A stretch of 64,000 nt of DNA, taken from NCBI RefSeq assembly GCF_014203365.1, contig NZ_JACHIS010000001.1, positions 6,076,001 to 6,140,000 of the forward strand, given 5' to 3'. The translations under genes and the position numbers were made by a program. Below are positions 45,751 through 54,135 of the stretch, piece by piece (position 1 is the first letter of the stretch; each line of letters begins with the position of its first letter). The notes beneath the pieces are model-generated. The model made no database searches. It was given only the letters and a program-made list of their open reading frames with translations, and was not told the DNA's origin. The stretch comes from Actinoalloteichus hymeniacidonis (GTDB lineage Bacteria; Actinomycetota; Actinomycetes; Mycobacteriales; Pseudonocardiaceae).

Positions 45751-46553
45751 GCGTGCGCCTCCTTCGTCGTCAAGCTGGGCACGGCCGCCAACAACCGCTG
45801 GGTGTAGGCGTGGGTCGGCGCGTCCACCACCTGTTCGACCTCGCCGCTCTCGACGAAACGACCGGCCTTCATCACGTGCACCCGGTCGGAGACCATCCGG
45901 GCGACGCCGAGGTCGTGGGTGATCATCAAAATCGCCACCCCGGTGCGTTCCTGGAGGTCCATCAGCAGGCTGAGCACGCCCGCCTGCACGGTGACGTCCA
46001 GTGCGCTGGTCGGCTCGTCGGCGATCAGCAGTTTCGGTTCGCCCGCCAGTGCACAGGCGATGAGCACCCGCTGTTGAAGTCCGCCGGAGAGCTGGTGCGG
46101 ATAGCGGTCCAGCAGCCGATCCGGGTCGGGCACCCGCACCTGCTCCAACAGATTCCGGGCGGTGGCGCGCGCGGCACGGCGGCTGGTGCCGGGATTACGG
46201 AGCCGGACCAGCGCGGTGAGCCTGCGGCCGATGGTCTGCACCGGGCTCAACGCGGTCATCGGGTCCTGCGGGATGAGGCCGACGACGCTGCCGCGCAGTT
46301 GCGCGATCGACGCCGGATCCGCGACCACGTCGTGGCCCATCAGCAGGGCCTTGCCGGACAACACGGCCAATCCCGGCGGCAGCAGTCGCAGCAGGCCCAT
46401 CGCGGTCGTCGACTTCCCGGAGCCCGACTCGCCGATCAGGGTGACCGTCTCGCCCGGATCGACGTGCAGCGAGACCCCGTCGACGGCTCGGACGACGCCG
46501 CGCCCGGTGACCAGTTCGATTTGTAGGTCCTCGACCTCGACCAAGGAACTCAT
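45747..46553 (-). CDS. Oligopeptide-type ABC transporter ATP-binding protein (first ATPase)
   Basis: 268 residues. Walker A GESGSGKST, signature LSGGLQQRVLIACAL, Walker [14 protein letters not shown]-loop MITHD. Also lacks the Cys-rich C-terminal extension. The ATG at 46553 overlaps the permease stop; a longer frame reaching into the permease gene is not credible. Confidence 0.93.
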   Translation of the reverse strand: MSSLVEVEDLQIELVTGRGVVRAVDGVSLHVDPGETVTLIGESGSGKSTTAMGLLRLLPPGLAVLSGKALLMGHDVVADPASIAQLRGSVVGLIPQDPMTALSPVQTIGRRLTALVRLRNPGTSRRAARATARNLLEQVRVPDPDRLLDRYPHQLSGGLQQRVLIACALAGEPKLLIADEPTSALDVTVQAGVLSLLMDLQERTGVAILMITHDLGVARMVSDRVHVMKAGRFVESGEVEQVVDAPTHAYTQRLLAAVPSLTTKEAHA

Positions 46554-47452
46554 GCCGTGGCTCCCTTCTTGCGCCGGGTGCGGTCGCGAAGTCCGTCGCC
46601 GAGCAGGTTGACGCCGACGACGAGCGCCACGATCACCAGACCGGGCAGGGTCACCAGCCACCACGAGGTGGTGACGTAGTCCTGACCGTCGGAGATGAGC
46701 CGACCCCAGGTGGCGTACGGGCGTTCCGGTCCGGCGCCGAGGTAGCTCAGCGCGCTCTCCAGCAGCACCGCCTGGGCGAGCAGCAACAGCACGACGAGGC
46801 TGGTCTGGCGAACGATGTTGGGCACGACGTGCCGGAACAGCACGCCGGAGGGCATCAGCCCGAGGGTGCGCGCCGCGTCCACATAGGGCTTCTCGCGTTC
46901 CACCATCACCATCGACCGGGTCAGCCGCGCGACCTCCGGCCATTGGGCGATGGCGATGACCGAGGTGATCACCGGGATGGACGGACCGAACAACGCCACC
47001 ACGAGCAGCAGCATCATCAGCAGCGGCAACGACATCTGGGCTTCCAACACCCGGGAGACCACCGCATCCACCCAGCCGCCGAAGTAACCGGCGGCGGCGC
47101 CCGCGATCAGTCCGATCAGGCCGGACACCACGACCGCGAGCACGCCGATGAGTACCGAGACCTGGCCGCCGTCGAGCACCCTGGCCAGCAGGTCGCGGCC
47201 GAGTTGGTCGGTGCCGAACAGGTGGCCTTCGGAGAAGGGCGGCAGTCGGCGGGAGCTGAGGTCCTGCTCGTTGGCGTCCGGCAGCGGCAGGAGATTGGCC
47301 AGGGCCACCGGAAGCACGACCAGCGCGGTGAGCACGGCGCCGATCCAGATCTTGGCCTTGGCGGTGCGGGAGCGGCGAGCGGCGCCCGCATCGCGCAACT
47401 GGCGTGGTTTCACCCGGCTGGGCCGGGTTTCCGGAGTATTCGTAGTGGTCAT
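46550..47452 (-). CDS. ABC transporter permease (DppC/OppC type)
   Basis: 300 residues, an Arg/Lys-rich cytoplasmic leader then six helices; EAA loop ARTLGLMPSGVLFRHVVPNI. The RRLPPFSEGHLFGTDQLGRD segment is the usual OppC loop. Overlaps the DppB-type gene (47449) and the first ATPase. Confidence 0.93.
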   Translation of the reverse strand: MTTTNTPETRPSRVKPRQLRDAGAARRSRTAKAKIWIGAVLTALVVLPVALANLLPLPDANEQDLSSRRLPPFSEGHLFGTDQLGRDLLARVLDGGQVSVLIGVLAVVVSGLIGLIAGAAAGYFGGWVDAVVSRVLEAQMSLPLLMMLLLVVALFGPSIPVITSVIAIAQWPEVARLTRSMVMVEREKPYVDAARTLGLMPSGVLFRHVVPNIVRQTSLVVLLLLAQAVLLESALSYLGAGPERPYATWGRLISDGQDYVTTSWWLVTLPGLVIVALVVGVNLLGDGLRDRTRRKKGATA

Positions 47453-48384
47453 CGCGCCGTGGCCTTTCCGAGCCGGACCCGCGGGTCGAGCAGCGGGTAC
47501 AACAGGTCGATGAGCAGTTGGACGAGGACGGCCAGCGCTGCGGTGACCAGGACCGTCGCCTGGATCAGCGGGTAGTCCCGCGTCTCCAGCGCGCGAACGA
47601 CCAGCGAACCGACGCCCGGCCAGGAGAAGACGACCTCCACCACGACGACGCCGTTGAGCATCGCGGCGAAGCGGGTGCCCAGCGCGGTGATCACCGGAAT
47701 GATCGAGTTGCTCAGCGCGTATCCCCAGATCAGCCGCCGCTCGCCGAAGCCGTGGGCCCGCGCGACCGTCAGATAGTGCGAGTTGAGGTTGCCGACCATC
47801 TCCCGCCGGACCAGCCGGGAGATCAACGCGATCTGCAACAGCGCGACGGTGACTGCGGGCAGCACCAGCCCGGCCCAGGTGGTGAAGCCGGAGGACGGCA
47901 GCACCGGTACCAGCACGGAGAAGACGGTGAGCAGCATGATGCCGCTCCAGAACTCCGGCATCGACTGGGCCGCGACGGTGGCGATGTTCGCGCCGGTCTC
48001 CCGCGCGGTGTCCGCCCGGCTGGCCATCCAGATGCCCAGCGGCAGGGCGATCAGCGCGGTGAGCAGCACCGAGGCCGAAGCCAGGGTGAGCGTGTAGGGC
48101 ACCCGATCGAGCACCACGTCGAAGGCGGGGGCCCGGAACGAGTACGAGGTGCCCATGTCGCCGGTGAACAACTGCCCGAGGAAGGTCAGGTACTGCGAGA
48201 GGATCGAGCCGTCGAGGCCGAGTTCGGTGCGGATCGCCGCCAGGTCCTCGGAGCTGGCGTTCGGCGCGGCGAAGGCGGCGGCCGGGTCGCCCGGTGCCAT
48301 CCTGATCAGCACGAAGACGGTCGACACGGTGAGCATGACGACCAGCGCGCTCTGGCCTAACCGTTTGAGGATGTACCTCGTCAC
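47449..48384 (-). CDS. ABC transporter permease (DppB/OppB type)
   Basis: 311 residues. N-terminal helix SALVVMLTVSTVFVLIRMAPG, the OppB signature loop and EAA region ARAHGFGERRLIWGYALSNS are present. Starts 1 nt after the substrate-binding protein gene; stop overlaps the next permease. Confidence 0.93.
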   Translation of the reverse strand: MTRYILKRLGQSALVVMLTVSTVFVLIRMAPGDPAAAFAAPNASSEDLAAIRTELGLDGSILSQYLTFLGQLFTGDMGTSYSFRAPAFDVVLDRVPYTLTLASASVLLTALIALPLGIWMASRADTARETGANIATVAAQSMPEFWSGIMLLTVFSVLVPVLPSSGFTTWAGLVLPAVTVALLQIALISRLVRREMVGNLNSHYLTVARAHGFGERRLIWGYALSNSIIPVITALGTRFAAMLNGVVVVEVVFSWPGVGSLVVRALETRDYPLIQATVLVTAALAVLVQLLIDLLYPLLDPRVRLGKATAR

Positions 48385-48385
48385 C

Positions 48386-49951
48386 TCACGCCTCCAGACC
48401 GATGTGCTCGAGTTGGTAGGAGTTGGTGGCTTCCAAGGACACCCCGGTGACCCTGGTTCGGTAGGCCAGCACCGAATTGGGCACGAACGCCCACATACTC
48501 GGCCAGGAATCCCACACGATCTGCTGGATCTCGGCGGTGATCTCCTGCCTGCGGTCGGGGTCGACCTCGGCGTAGGCCTCGTCGAGCTTCGCGACGACCT
48601 CGGTGTTGACGTAGCCCTGGTAGGTGTCGCGGGTCTGTTCGCGTTCCGGCGTCCCGCCGTACATCCCCTGCAGGATCGGCAAGGCCGCGCCGACCGGCGA
48701 GGCGTAACCGTTGCCGAGGATGTCCCAGTCGCCGCCCCGGCCCTGCCGCCAGGCGGGGATGTCGCCGCCCGGTTCGAACTGGCGCAGGGTGACGCCGACG
48801 CCGATCTCGCCGAGCATCTGCATCACGGCCTCCATGACCGTGGTGTCGCTGGCGAACTCGCCGGTCTCCCAGATCAGCGTCAGCCGCAGGTCGCCATCGG
48901 CGATGCCCTCGGCCTCCAACATCTGCTTGGCTCGACGCGGGTCGTAGGTGTAGTCGCCGCAGACGACGGAGCCGTTGAGGGTCTCGGCCACCGGTCCCCT
49001 GGCCGGGCGCACCGAGTCGGCGAGGATGTCCTTGGCCAGCACGTCGCCATCGATGGCCAGCGAGAGCGCCTGGCGCACCGAGGCCTTGGACAGCGGGTGG
49101 TCCTCGGGCTTGCGGAAGTTGTAGAAGAGCTGGTTGATCCGGGTGCCCCTGACGCGGTCGATCTGCACATCGGCGAGCCCTTCGAGCTGTTCGGCCGAGT
49201 CGGGGCTGATCGTGTCGATGAGGTCGAGTTCGCCGGAGCGCAGTGCGACGACGCGGTTGGACTCCTCCGGGGTGAACCGGACCCGCACCTGCTCGATGCT
49301 GGGCCGATCGCCCCAGTACTTCTCGTTGCGGCGCAGGCTGTAGTCGCCGGTACCCCGGTTGGAGGCGGTGACGACGTAGGGCCCGGTGCCGATACCGGTC
49401 TGGAGCTCCTCGGGGATGTTGTCCTTGGCCGGGGTGATCAGGATGTTGGCCATCAGGTAGTCCAGAACCGGCAGCGGCCGATTGGTCTCCAGCGTGAAGG
49501 TGCGGTCGTCGACGGGCACGACCTCGGGCCATTCGGGGAAGAAGGCCGCGAGGTAGGAGCCATTGACCTGCCGATACATCTCCAGCGCCGTGCCGATGTC
49601 GTCGATGGCGACCGGGCTGCCGTCGGAGTAGCGGATGTCGTCGCGCAGCCGGACCGTCCATTGGGTCGGCGCGGTCAGCTCGAATCGGTCGGCCAACACC
49701 GGCACGGGCGCGAGATCCGGTCCGATCCGGGTCAGTCCTTGGCGCACCGCGCGCTGCACGGTGACCGCGGCGTCGAACTGGTTGAGCTTGTTGTCGAGTG
49801 AGACCAGCGAGCGGTTGAGACCCAGGGTGACCGAGCCGGGTGGCGGCCCGCCCGTGGGACCCGCGCAGCCGGTGACGACACCGGTCGCGGCCAATCCCCC
49901 GGCGAGGCCAAGCGCCTTGAGCAGCGTTCTCCGGGACATCTTTGTCTGCAT
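48386..49951 (-). CDS. ABC transporter substrate-binding lipoprotein, Tat-type signal
   Basis: 521 residues, family 5 solute-binding protein. MSRRTLLKALGLAGGLAATG is a twin-arginine-like signal, ending in the lipobox VVTGC, so the protein is probably exported folded and lipidated. Conserved segments: WTVRLRDDIRYSDGSPV and GTGPYVV. First gene of the long operon. Despite resemblance to peptide-binding proteins, family members also bind oligosaccharides, which suits this cluster. A TTGCG-N7-CGCAA site lies 69 nt upstream. Confidence 0.92.
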   Translation of the reverse strand: MQTKMSRRTLLKALGLAGGLAATGVVTGCAGPTGGPPPGSVTLGLNRSLVSLDNKLNQFDAAVTVQRAVRQGLTRIGPDLAPVPVLADRFELTAPTQWTVRLRDDIRYSDGSPVAIDDIGTALEMYRQVNGSYLAAFFPEWPEVVPVDDRTFTLETNRPLPVLDYLMANILITPAKDNIPEELQTGIGTGPYVVTASNRGTGDYSLRRNEKYWGDRPSIEQVRVRFTPEESNRVVALRSGELDLIDTISPDSAEQLEGLADVQIDRVRGTRINQLFYNFRKPEDHPLSKASVRQALSLAIDGDVLAKDILADSVRPARGPVAETLNGSVVCGDYTYDPRRAKQMLEAEGIADGDLRLTLIWETGEFASDTTVMEAVMQMLGEIGVGVTLRQFEPGGDIPAWRQGRGGDWDILGNGYASPVGAALPILQGMYGGTPEREQTRDTYQGYVNTEVVAKLDEAYAEVDPDRRQEITAEIQQIVWDSWPSMWAFVPNSVLAYRTRVTGVSLEATNSYQLEHIGLEA

Positions 49952-50019
49952 TCGGAACCTCCGTTGCTCTCGAGCGCCGTCGCCCGCCGAGCACCTGCTG
50001 GTGCGACACAGTTGCATGC

Positions 50020-50036
50020 TTGCGTGATATGCGCAA
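50020..50036. promoter_or_regulatory. TTGCG-N7-CGCAA operator copy 1
   Basis: Perfect 5-bp inverted repeat with 7-nt spacer, 69 nt upstream of the substrate-binding protein start. A near-identical element lies at 50231-50247 before pdxA-deoR. Best candidate regulator: the DeoR-family protein encoded at 51412. Confidence 0.5.
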
Positions 50037-50230
50037 CATCGATAGCCTGATTCGCGCAGAACAGATATCTCGCACCGGGTTCGGGTCCAGGTTCAGGGAG
50101 ACGTTCATGAGGCCAGCAAGACCAGCACTGGCCTTGCAAGATGCCTCCCTTTACGCCATCGTCAGCGAATCGGATCCGGATCGAAGGTCAACCGATTCAG
50201 TCCCGCCGACAGCGGGCCCGCTCGACAAAG

Positions 50231-50247
50231 TTGCGCGTTTCGCGCAC
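50231..50247. promoter_or_regulatory. TTGCG-N7-CGCAc operator copy 2
   Basis: Same arms and spacing as the site at 50020 with one mismatch in the last base, containing a 6-bp dyad TGCGCG/CGCGCA; 146 nt upstream of the pdxA-like gene. The rest of the 441-nt divergent gap (49952-50392) shows no gene. Confidence 0.5.
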
Positions 50248-50392
50248 AGTCGCATCGCGCAAACGCCTTGCGGCTCGGCGACTTCCGGCAGGAGACGCCG
50301 CGATCACCCACCGCGCGCGGTCGAGTAGTCCACAGCGGACACATCCCGTGACCGGATCGCCGACAACGTCAGATTGATCACCAGGAGGACCT

Positions 50393-51397
50393 GTGAGCAC
50401 GCCACTACCCGTGATCGCCATCACGATGGGAGACGGTGCAGGCATCGGCCCGGAGGTCGTCGCAGGCGCCCTCGCCGAGGCGACCGTGTACGAGCGCTGC
50501 AGGCCACTGGTGATCGGCGACGCGGGCAGATTGCGCCAGGCCGCGGCACTGATGAACGCCGAGGTCGAGGTCGTCGCCGTCGGCTCCATCGCCGAGGCGA
50601 GCTTCACCCGGGGCCGGATCGACGTGATCGACCTCGGCTTACTGCCCGAGGACCTCGCCTGGGGCAAGCTGAGCGCCACGGCGGGCGACGCGGCCTACCA
50701 GTACATCCGAGTGGCCTCCGAGCTGGCGCTCGCGGGTGAGGCGCACGCGATCTGCACCGCGCCGTTGAACAAGGAGGCGCTGCACGCCGCCGGGCACCTC
50801 TACCCCGGCCACACCGAGATGCTCGCCGCCCTGACCGGCACCGAAGAGGTGTCGATGATGCTCTCGACGCCCAAGGTCAAGGTCATCCACGTGACCACGC
50901 ACATCGGCCTGATCGCGGCCATCGCCAAGATCGAACCCGGCCTGGTCGAGCGGACCGTCCGCCGAGGTCACACCGCCATCAAGGCCTCCGGCGTGGCCGA
51001 GCCCGTCATCGGCGTGTGCGCGATCAACCCGCACGCGGGCGAGAACGGCCTGTTCGGCGAGGGCGAGGAAGCGGAGAAGATCACTCCCGCCATCGAGCGG
51101 CTACAGGCCGACGGCATCGACGCCCGGGGGCCGCTGCCCGCCGACACCGCCTTCTTCCTCGCGGGCCGGGGCGACTACGACCTCATCGTGGCGATGTACC
51201 ACGACCAGGGCCACGGCCCGGTCAAGGTGCTCGGCATCGAGGCGGGCGTCAACATCACCGTCGGGCTCCCGGTCATCCGCACCTCCGTGGACCACGGAAC
51301 GGCCTTCGACATCGCCGGAACCGGGACCGCCGAGGTCGGTAGCATGATCGAGGCACTACGTCAGGCCGCAGACCTGGCCCCGATCTCCGTCAGCTGA
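50393..51397 (+). CDS. pdxA: PdxA-family 4-phospho-hydroxyacid dehydrogenase (PdxA2-like)
   Basis: 334 residues, NAD- and metal-dependent oxidative decarboxylase. Metal ligands fit the His in THIGLIAAIAKI and in AMYHDQGHGPVKVLG, with NPHAGENG as the family motif and ITMGDGAGIGPEV at the N-terminus. GTG start with AGGAGG. In vitamin B6 synthesis PdxA uses 4-phosphohydroxy-threonine, but in catabolic clusters PdxA2 proteins act on phosphorylated threonate or erythronate. Here it is followed by a DeoR regulator and faces a sugar-acid operon, so the catabolic role is favoured. The DUF1537 kinase that normally makes its substrate is not in the window. Confidence 0.85.
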   Translation: MSTPLPVIAITMGDGAGIGPEVVAGALAEATVYERCRPLVIGDAGRLRQAAALMNAEVEVVAVGSIAEASFTRGRIDVIDLGLLPEDLAWGKLSATAGDAAYQYIRVASELALAGEAHAICTAPLNKEALHAAGHLYPGHTEMLAALTGTEEVSMMLSTPKVKVIHVTTHIGLIAAIAKIEPGLVERTVRRGHTAIKASGVAEPVIGVCAINPHAGENGLFGEGEEAEKITPAIERLQADGIDARGPLPADTAFFLAGRGDYDLIVAMYHDQGHGPVKVLGIEAGVNITVGLPVIRTSVDHGTAFDIAGTGTAEVGSMIEALRQAADLAPISVS

Positions 51398-51411
51398 AGA
51401 AGGACGAGCCA

Positions 51412-52305
51412 GTGCCTCGTGACTCCGAAATCCGCCGGAAGTCCATCGTGCAGATGGCCAGCAGCGGGCTGGCCAACGTCGAAGAGCTATCCGAGCGCTT
51501 CGGGGTCACCGCGTCGACCATCCGCCGCGACCTCGCGCAGTTGGAACGGTCGGGGGCACTGGCTCGCACCTACGGCGGCGCGATGGCGCTCGTCGCGCAC
51601 CCCGAGTCCAGCCTTCGGCAGCGCGTCGGTGAACAGTTCGACGCCAAGCGCGGCATCGCCCGTTGGGCGGCCCGACAGATCGGCGCGGGCGAGACGGTGC
51701 TGCTGGACGCCGGCACCACGACCGGGGCTCTCGCGCACGAACTCCGGGCCGCGCCCGCGCTGACGGTGGTCACCACCGGGATGACCGCGTTGCAGGAGTT
51801 GGCCGCCTCCGACAGCGTGACGGTCGAATGCCTCGGCGGCGTGCTGCGGCCTAGGAGCCTGGGATTCATCGGGCCGCTCGCCGAGGCGGCCCTGGAACGA
51901 CGCACCTTCGACCGGGTCTTCCTCGGCGCGGACGGCGTGACGGCCAAAGAGGGCATCTGCGAGGCCGACATCCGCCAGACCAGGCTCAAGGAGCTGATGG
52001 CGCGACGCAGTGACCGTGTCTACCTCCTCGCCCACGGCGCCAAGGTCGGCAGGCGGCCCTTCCACGCCTGGGCCCCGATGCCCGCGCAATGGACCCTGGT
52101 GACCGATCGATCGGCTTCGGAGGAGGCGCTGGAGCCGTTTCGCGCCCGGGGAGTCGACGTCATCGTCACCGACATCAACGGCGAGGTCACCTCGGCCGTC
52201 GGGGCGGCGGCGCTGGCCGAGACGGCGGCGCTGGGCGTCGAACTGGATTCGCGGGACGCCGAGCCGCTGGATATCGAGCAGACCCACGGCGTCGAACCGG
52301 CCTGA
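51412..52305 (+). CDS. DeoR family transcriptional regulator
   Basis: 297 residues. N-terminal winged helix (LSERFGVTASTIRRDLAQLE) and a C-terminal sugar-phosphate sensor domain (VLLDAGTTTGALAHEL; RVFLGADGVTAKEGI). Starts 14 nt after the pdxA-like gene, so the two form an operon. Likely represses the divergent ABC/catabolic operon and itself through TTGCG-N7-CGCAA sites, released by a phosphorylated intermediate (inference). Confidence 0.9.
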   Translation: MPRDSEIRRKSIVQMASSGLANVEELSERFGVTASTIRRDLAQLERSGALARTYGGAMALVAHPESSLRQRVGEQFDAKRGIARWAARQIGAGETVLLDAGTTTGALAHELRAAPALTVVTTGMTALQELAASDSVTVECLGGVLRPRSLGFIGPLAEAALERRTFDRVFLGADGVTAKEGICEADIRQTRLKELMARRSDRVYLLAHGAKVGRRPFHAWAPMPAQWTLVTDRSASEEALEPFRARGVDVIVTDINGEVTSAVGAAALAETAALGVELDSRDAEPLDIEQTHGVEPA

Positions 52306-52340
52306 TGAAGGTCGGCTCGACGCGCCGGTCTGGGGAGCGG

Positions 52341-54074
52341 CTAGTCGGCGGTGTCGCGCAGCAGGCCTGCGCGGGCGCGGATCCGCGCGGTGGCCGCCTC
52401 GAACTCGGTCTCGTCGGTCACCGTCCGGTTGTCCAGGTAGTCGACTCCGTCGGGGATCTCTTGGCTGCCGATGGGGTCGGCATCCCAGAAGTTGCCCCGG
52501 TAGGTCACGTGCTCCAACGGTGGGCTGACCAGCAGTACCGCCGTGCTGTCGGCGCGCTGGACCACATTGCCCTCAACGGTCACCCAGGCCGCCCCGTAAT
52601 CGGTGTAGAGCCCGAAGTTGTAGGGCGTCCGGGTGTCGATGATGACGTTTCCGGCGATCACCGCGCCGTTGTCCGCACGGTCGCCCTGCGGGCCGGAGAG
52701 GTAGATGCCGCCGCCGTCCGCGAGCACGCCCATGGTGTCGGTGGTGAGATTGCGCAGGATTCTGGTTCCCCGGCCCGGACCTGCGGTGATTCCGCAGTGC
52801 GGGACATCGGACACCTCGTTGTGCGCCACCGTGCAATCAACCGTGTTCGACAACGCGATGCCGGGTGAACCGGAGTAGTCCAGGCCGATGCGCTGGACTC
52901 GGTTGTCCTCGATCACCGTGTGGGTGCCACCGTCGACCGAGATCGCCGAGCCCGCGAGGGTGTCGAAGTCGCAGCCGCGCACCGTCAGGTCCGCGCCGCC
53001 GAGAACGCCCAACCCGGCAGCGCCGAGCCGGGTGAAGCGACAGCGGTCGAACCGAATTCCGCTGGTCTCCGCGAAACTCAAGCACGCAGGCATGGTCTTG
53101 GCCTCCGTCGGCACGGTGACCCAGGCCTGGTCCTCGATCACGACAACGGTGTCGAGAGCGCCGCCGTCGTGATAGCCGTTGGCGTGATAGTGCAGGAAAC
53201 CGAGGTCGCCGCCGGGCCGCAGCCAGGTGGCATCGGCGAAGACCAGCCCTCGGAACGAGACGTCCCGGGTTCCGGTGGCGTGAATCAACTTCTCCAGCAC
53301 CGGGACCACCACCCGAGTGCGTTGCGGATCTTCGCCCGCACGCGGCAGGTAGTTCAGCACATGCCGACCGGGGCGGGAGCGATCCAGCGCGAAGGTGCCG
53401 GGTTCGGTCAGGAATGCGGGGTCGTTCTCCACTCGGCTCGGCAGCGGCAGCCCCGTCATCTGCTCGCCCTCCCAGGCCGACCGATAGAGATCGGTGCCCC
53501 AGGAGAAGGCGGGCTGGGCCATACGGATCTCGGTGTTCTCCCCGTCTTGGACGATCTCCGCGACGGCACAACGCGCCTCGGTCCACGGATAAACCCCTCG
53601 GAAGACCAGTTCGACGCCGGGCGCCCGCCACTGCAACGGTTCGGCGCTGTCCGTGACGTAACCCGTGTCGGTTCGGCGGGTCGAACCGGGGATCGCCTCG
53701 ATACCGGCGCGTTCGACGCGCTTGCCGTCCACCGACAGCTGCCGGAAGTCCAGTTCACCGACATCCGCCGACCAGATGCCGTCCCGCACCTGCCAATCCG
53801 TGATCCGTCGACCACCGCTGACCTCGACTAACTCCTGTTCGTCGGTGCCGAATCCGTAGGCCTGGTAGCTGATCCGGCTGCCCTTGGCGGCGGAATCCCG
53901 TTCGGTGAACTCCAGAGTCTCGGTGAGCAGGTGGGTGCCCGCCCTGAGCTGCACCAGGACCTCGCCGTCGGCCTCGCGGGCCGCTTGCTGGGCTCGTCGC
54001 AGAGTCGCGAAGGGTCGATCGGCGCTACCGGGCGCGGAGTCGTCGCCGGTCGGGCACACGAAGAGTTCGGTCAT
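52341..54074 (-). CDS. Right-handed parallel beta-helix protein (GH141/pectate-lyase-like)
   Basis: 577 residues, no signal peptide. N-terminus CPTGDDSAPGSADRPFATLRRAQQA and the RQLSVDGKRVERA segment match beta-helix glycosidases related to family GH141; the middle has repeated short strands (GIRFDRCRFTRLGAAGLGV; TVIEDNRVQRIG) that build the helix coils. Probably an intracellular glycosidase or lyase for an imported oligosaccharide. Divergent from a TetR regulator with which it shares a 61-nt control region. Substrate unknown. Confidence 0.75.
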   Translation of the reverse strand: MTELFVCPTGDDSAPGSADRPFATLRRAQQAAREADGEVLVQLRAGTHLLTETLEFTERDSAAKGSRISYQAYGFGTDEQELVEVSGGRRITDWQVRDGIWSADVGELDFRQLSVDGKRVERAGIEAIPGSTRRTDTGYVTDSAEPLQWRAPGVELVFRGVYPWTEARCAVAEIVQDGENTEIRMAQPAFSWGTDLYRSAWEGEQMTGLPLPSRVENDPAFLTEPGTFALDRSRPGRHVLNYLPRAGEDPQRTRVVVPVLEKLIHATGTRDVSFRGLVFADATWLRPGGDLGFLHYHANGYHDGGALDTVVVIEDQAWVTVPTEAKTMPACLSFAETSGIRFDRCRFTRLGAAGLGVLGGADLTVRGCDFDTLAGSAISVDGGTHTVIEDNRVQRIGLDYSGSPGIALSNTVDCTVAHNEVSDVPHCGITAGPGRGTRILRNLTTDTMGVLADGGGIYLSGPQGDRADNGAVIAGNVIIDTRTPYNFGLYTDYGAAWVTVEGNVVQRADSTAVLLVSPPLEHVTYRGNFWDADPIGSQEIPDGVDYLDNRTVTDETEFEAATARIRARAGLLRDTAD

Positions 54075-54090
54075 CGCTCACCTCATCAAT

Positions 54091-54122
54091 GTTTACACCA
54101 TAAACCGGTGTGTACCATAAAC
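54091..54122. promoter_or_regulatory. TetR operator candidate
   Basis: Between the divergent beta-helix and tetR genes: direct repeat ACCATAAAC (54097-54105 and 54114-54122), an overlapping ACACC/GGTGT dyad, and GTTTA/TAAAC at the outer ends. AT-rich against its surroundings. The AAGGAGG of tetR follows at once. Confidence 0.55.
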
Positions 54123-54135
54123 AAGGAGGTTCGAG

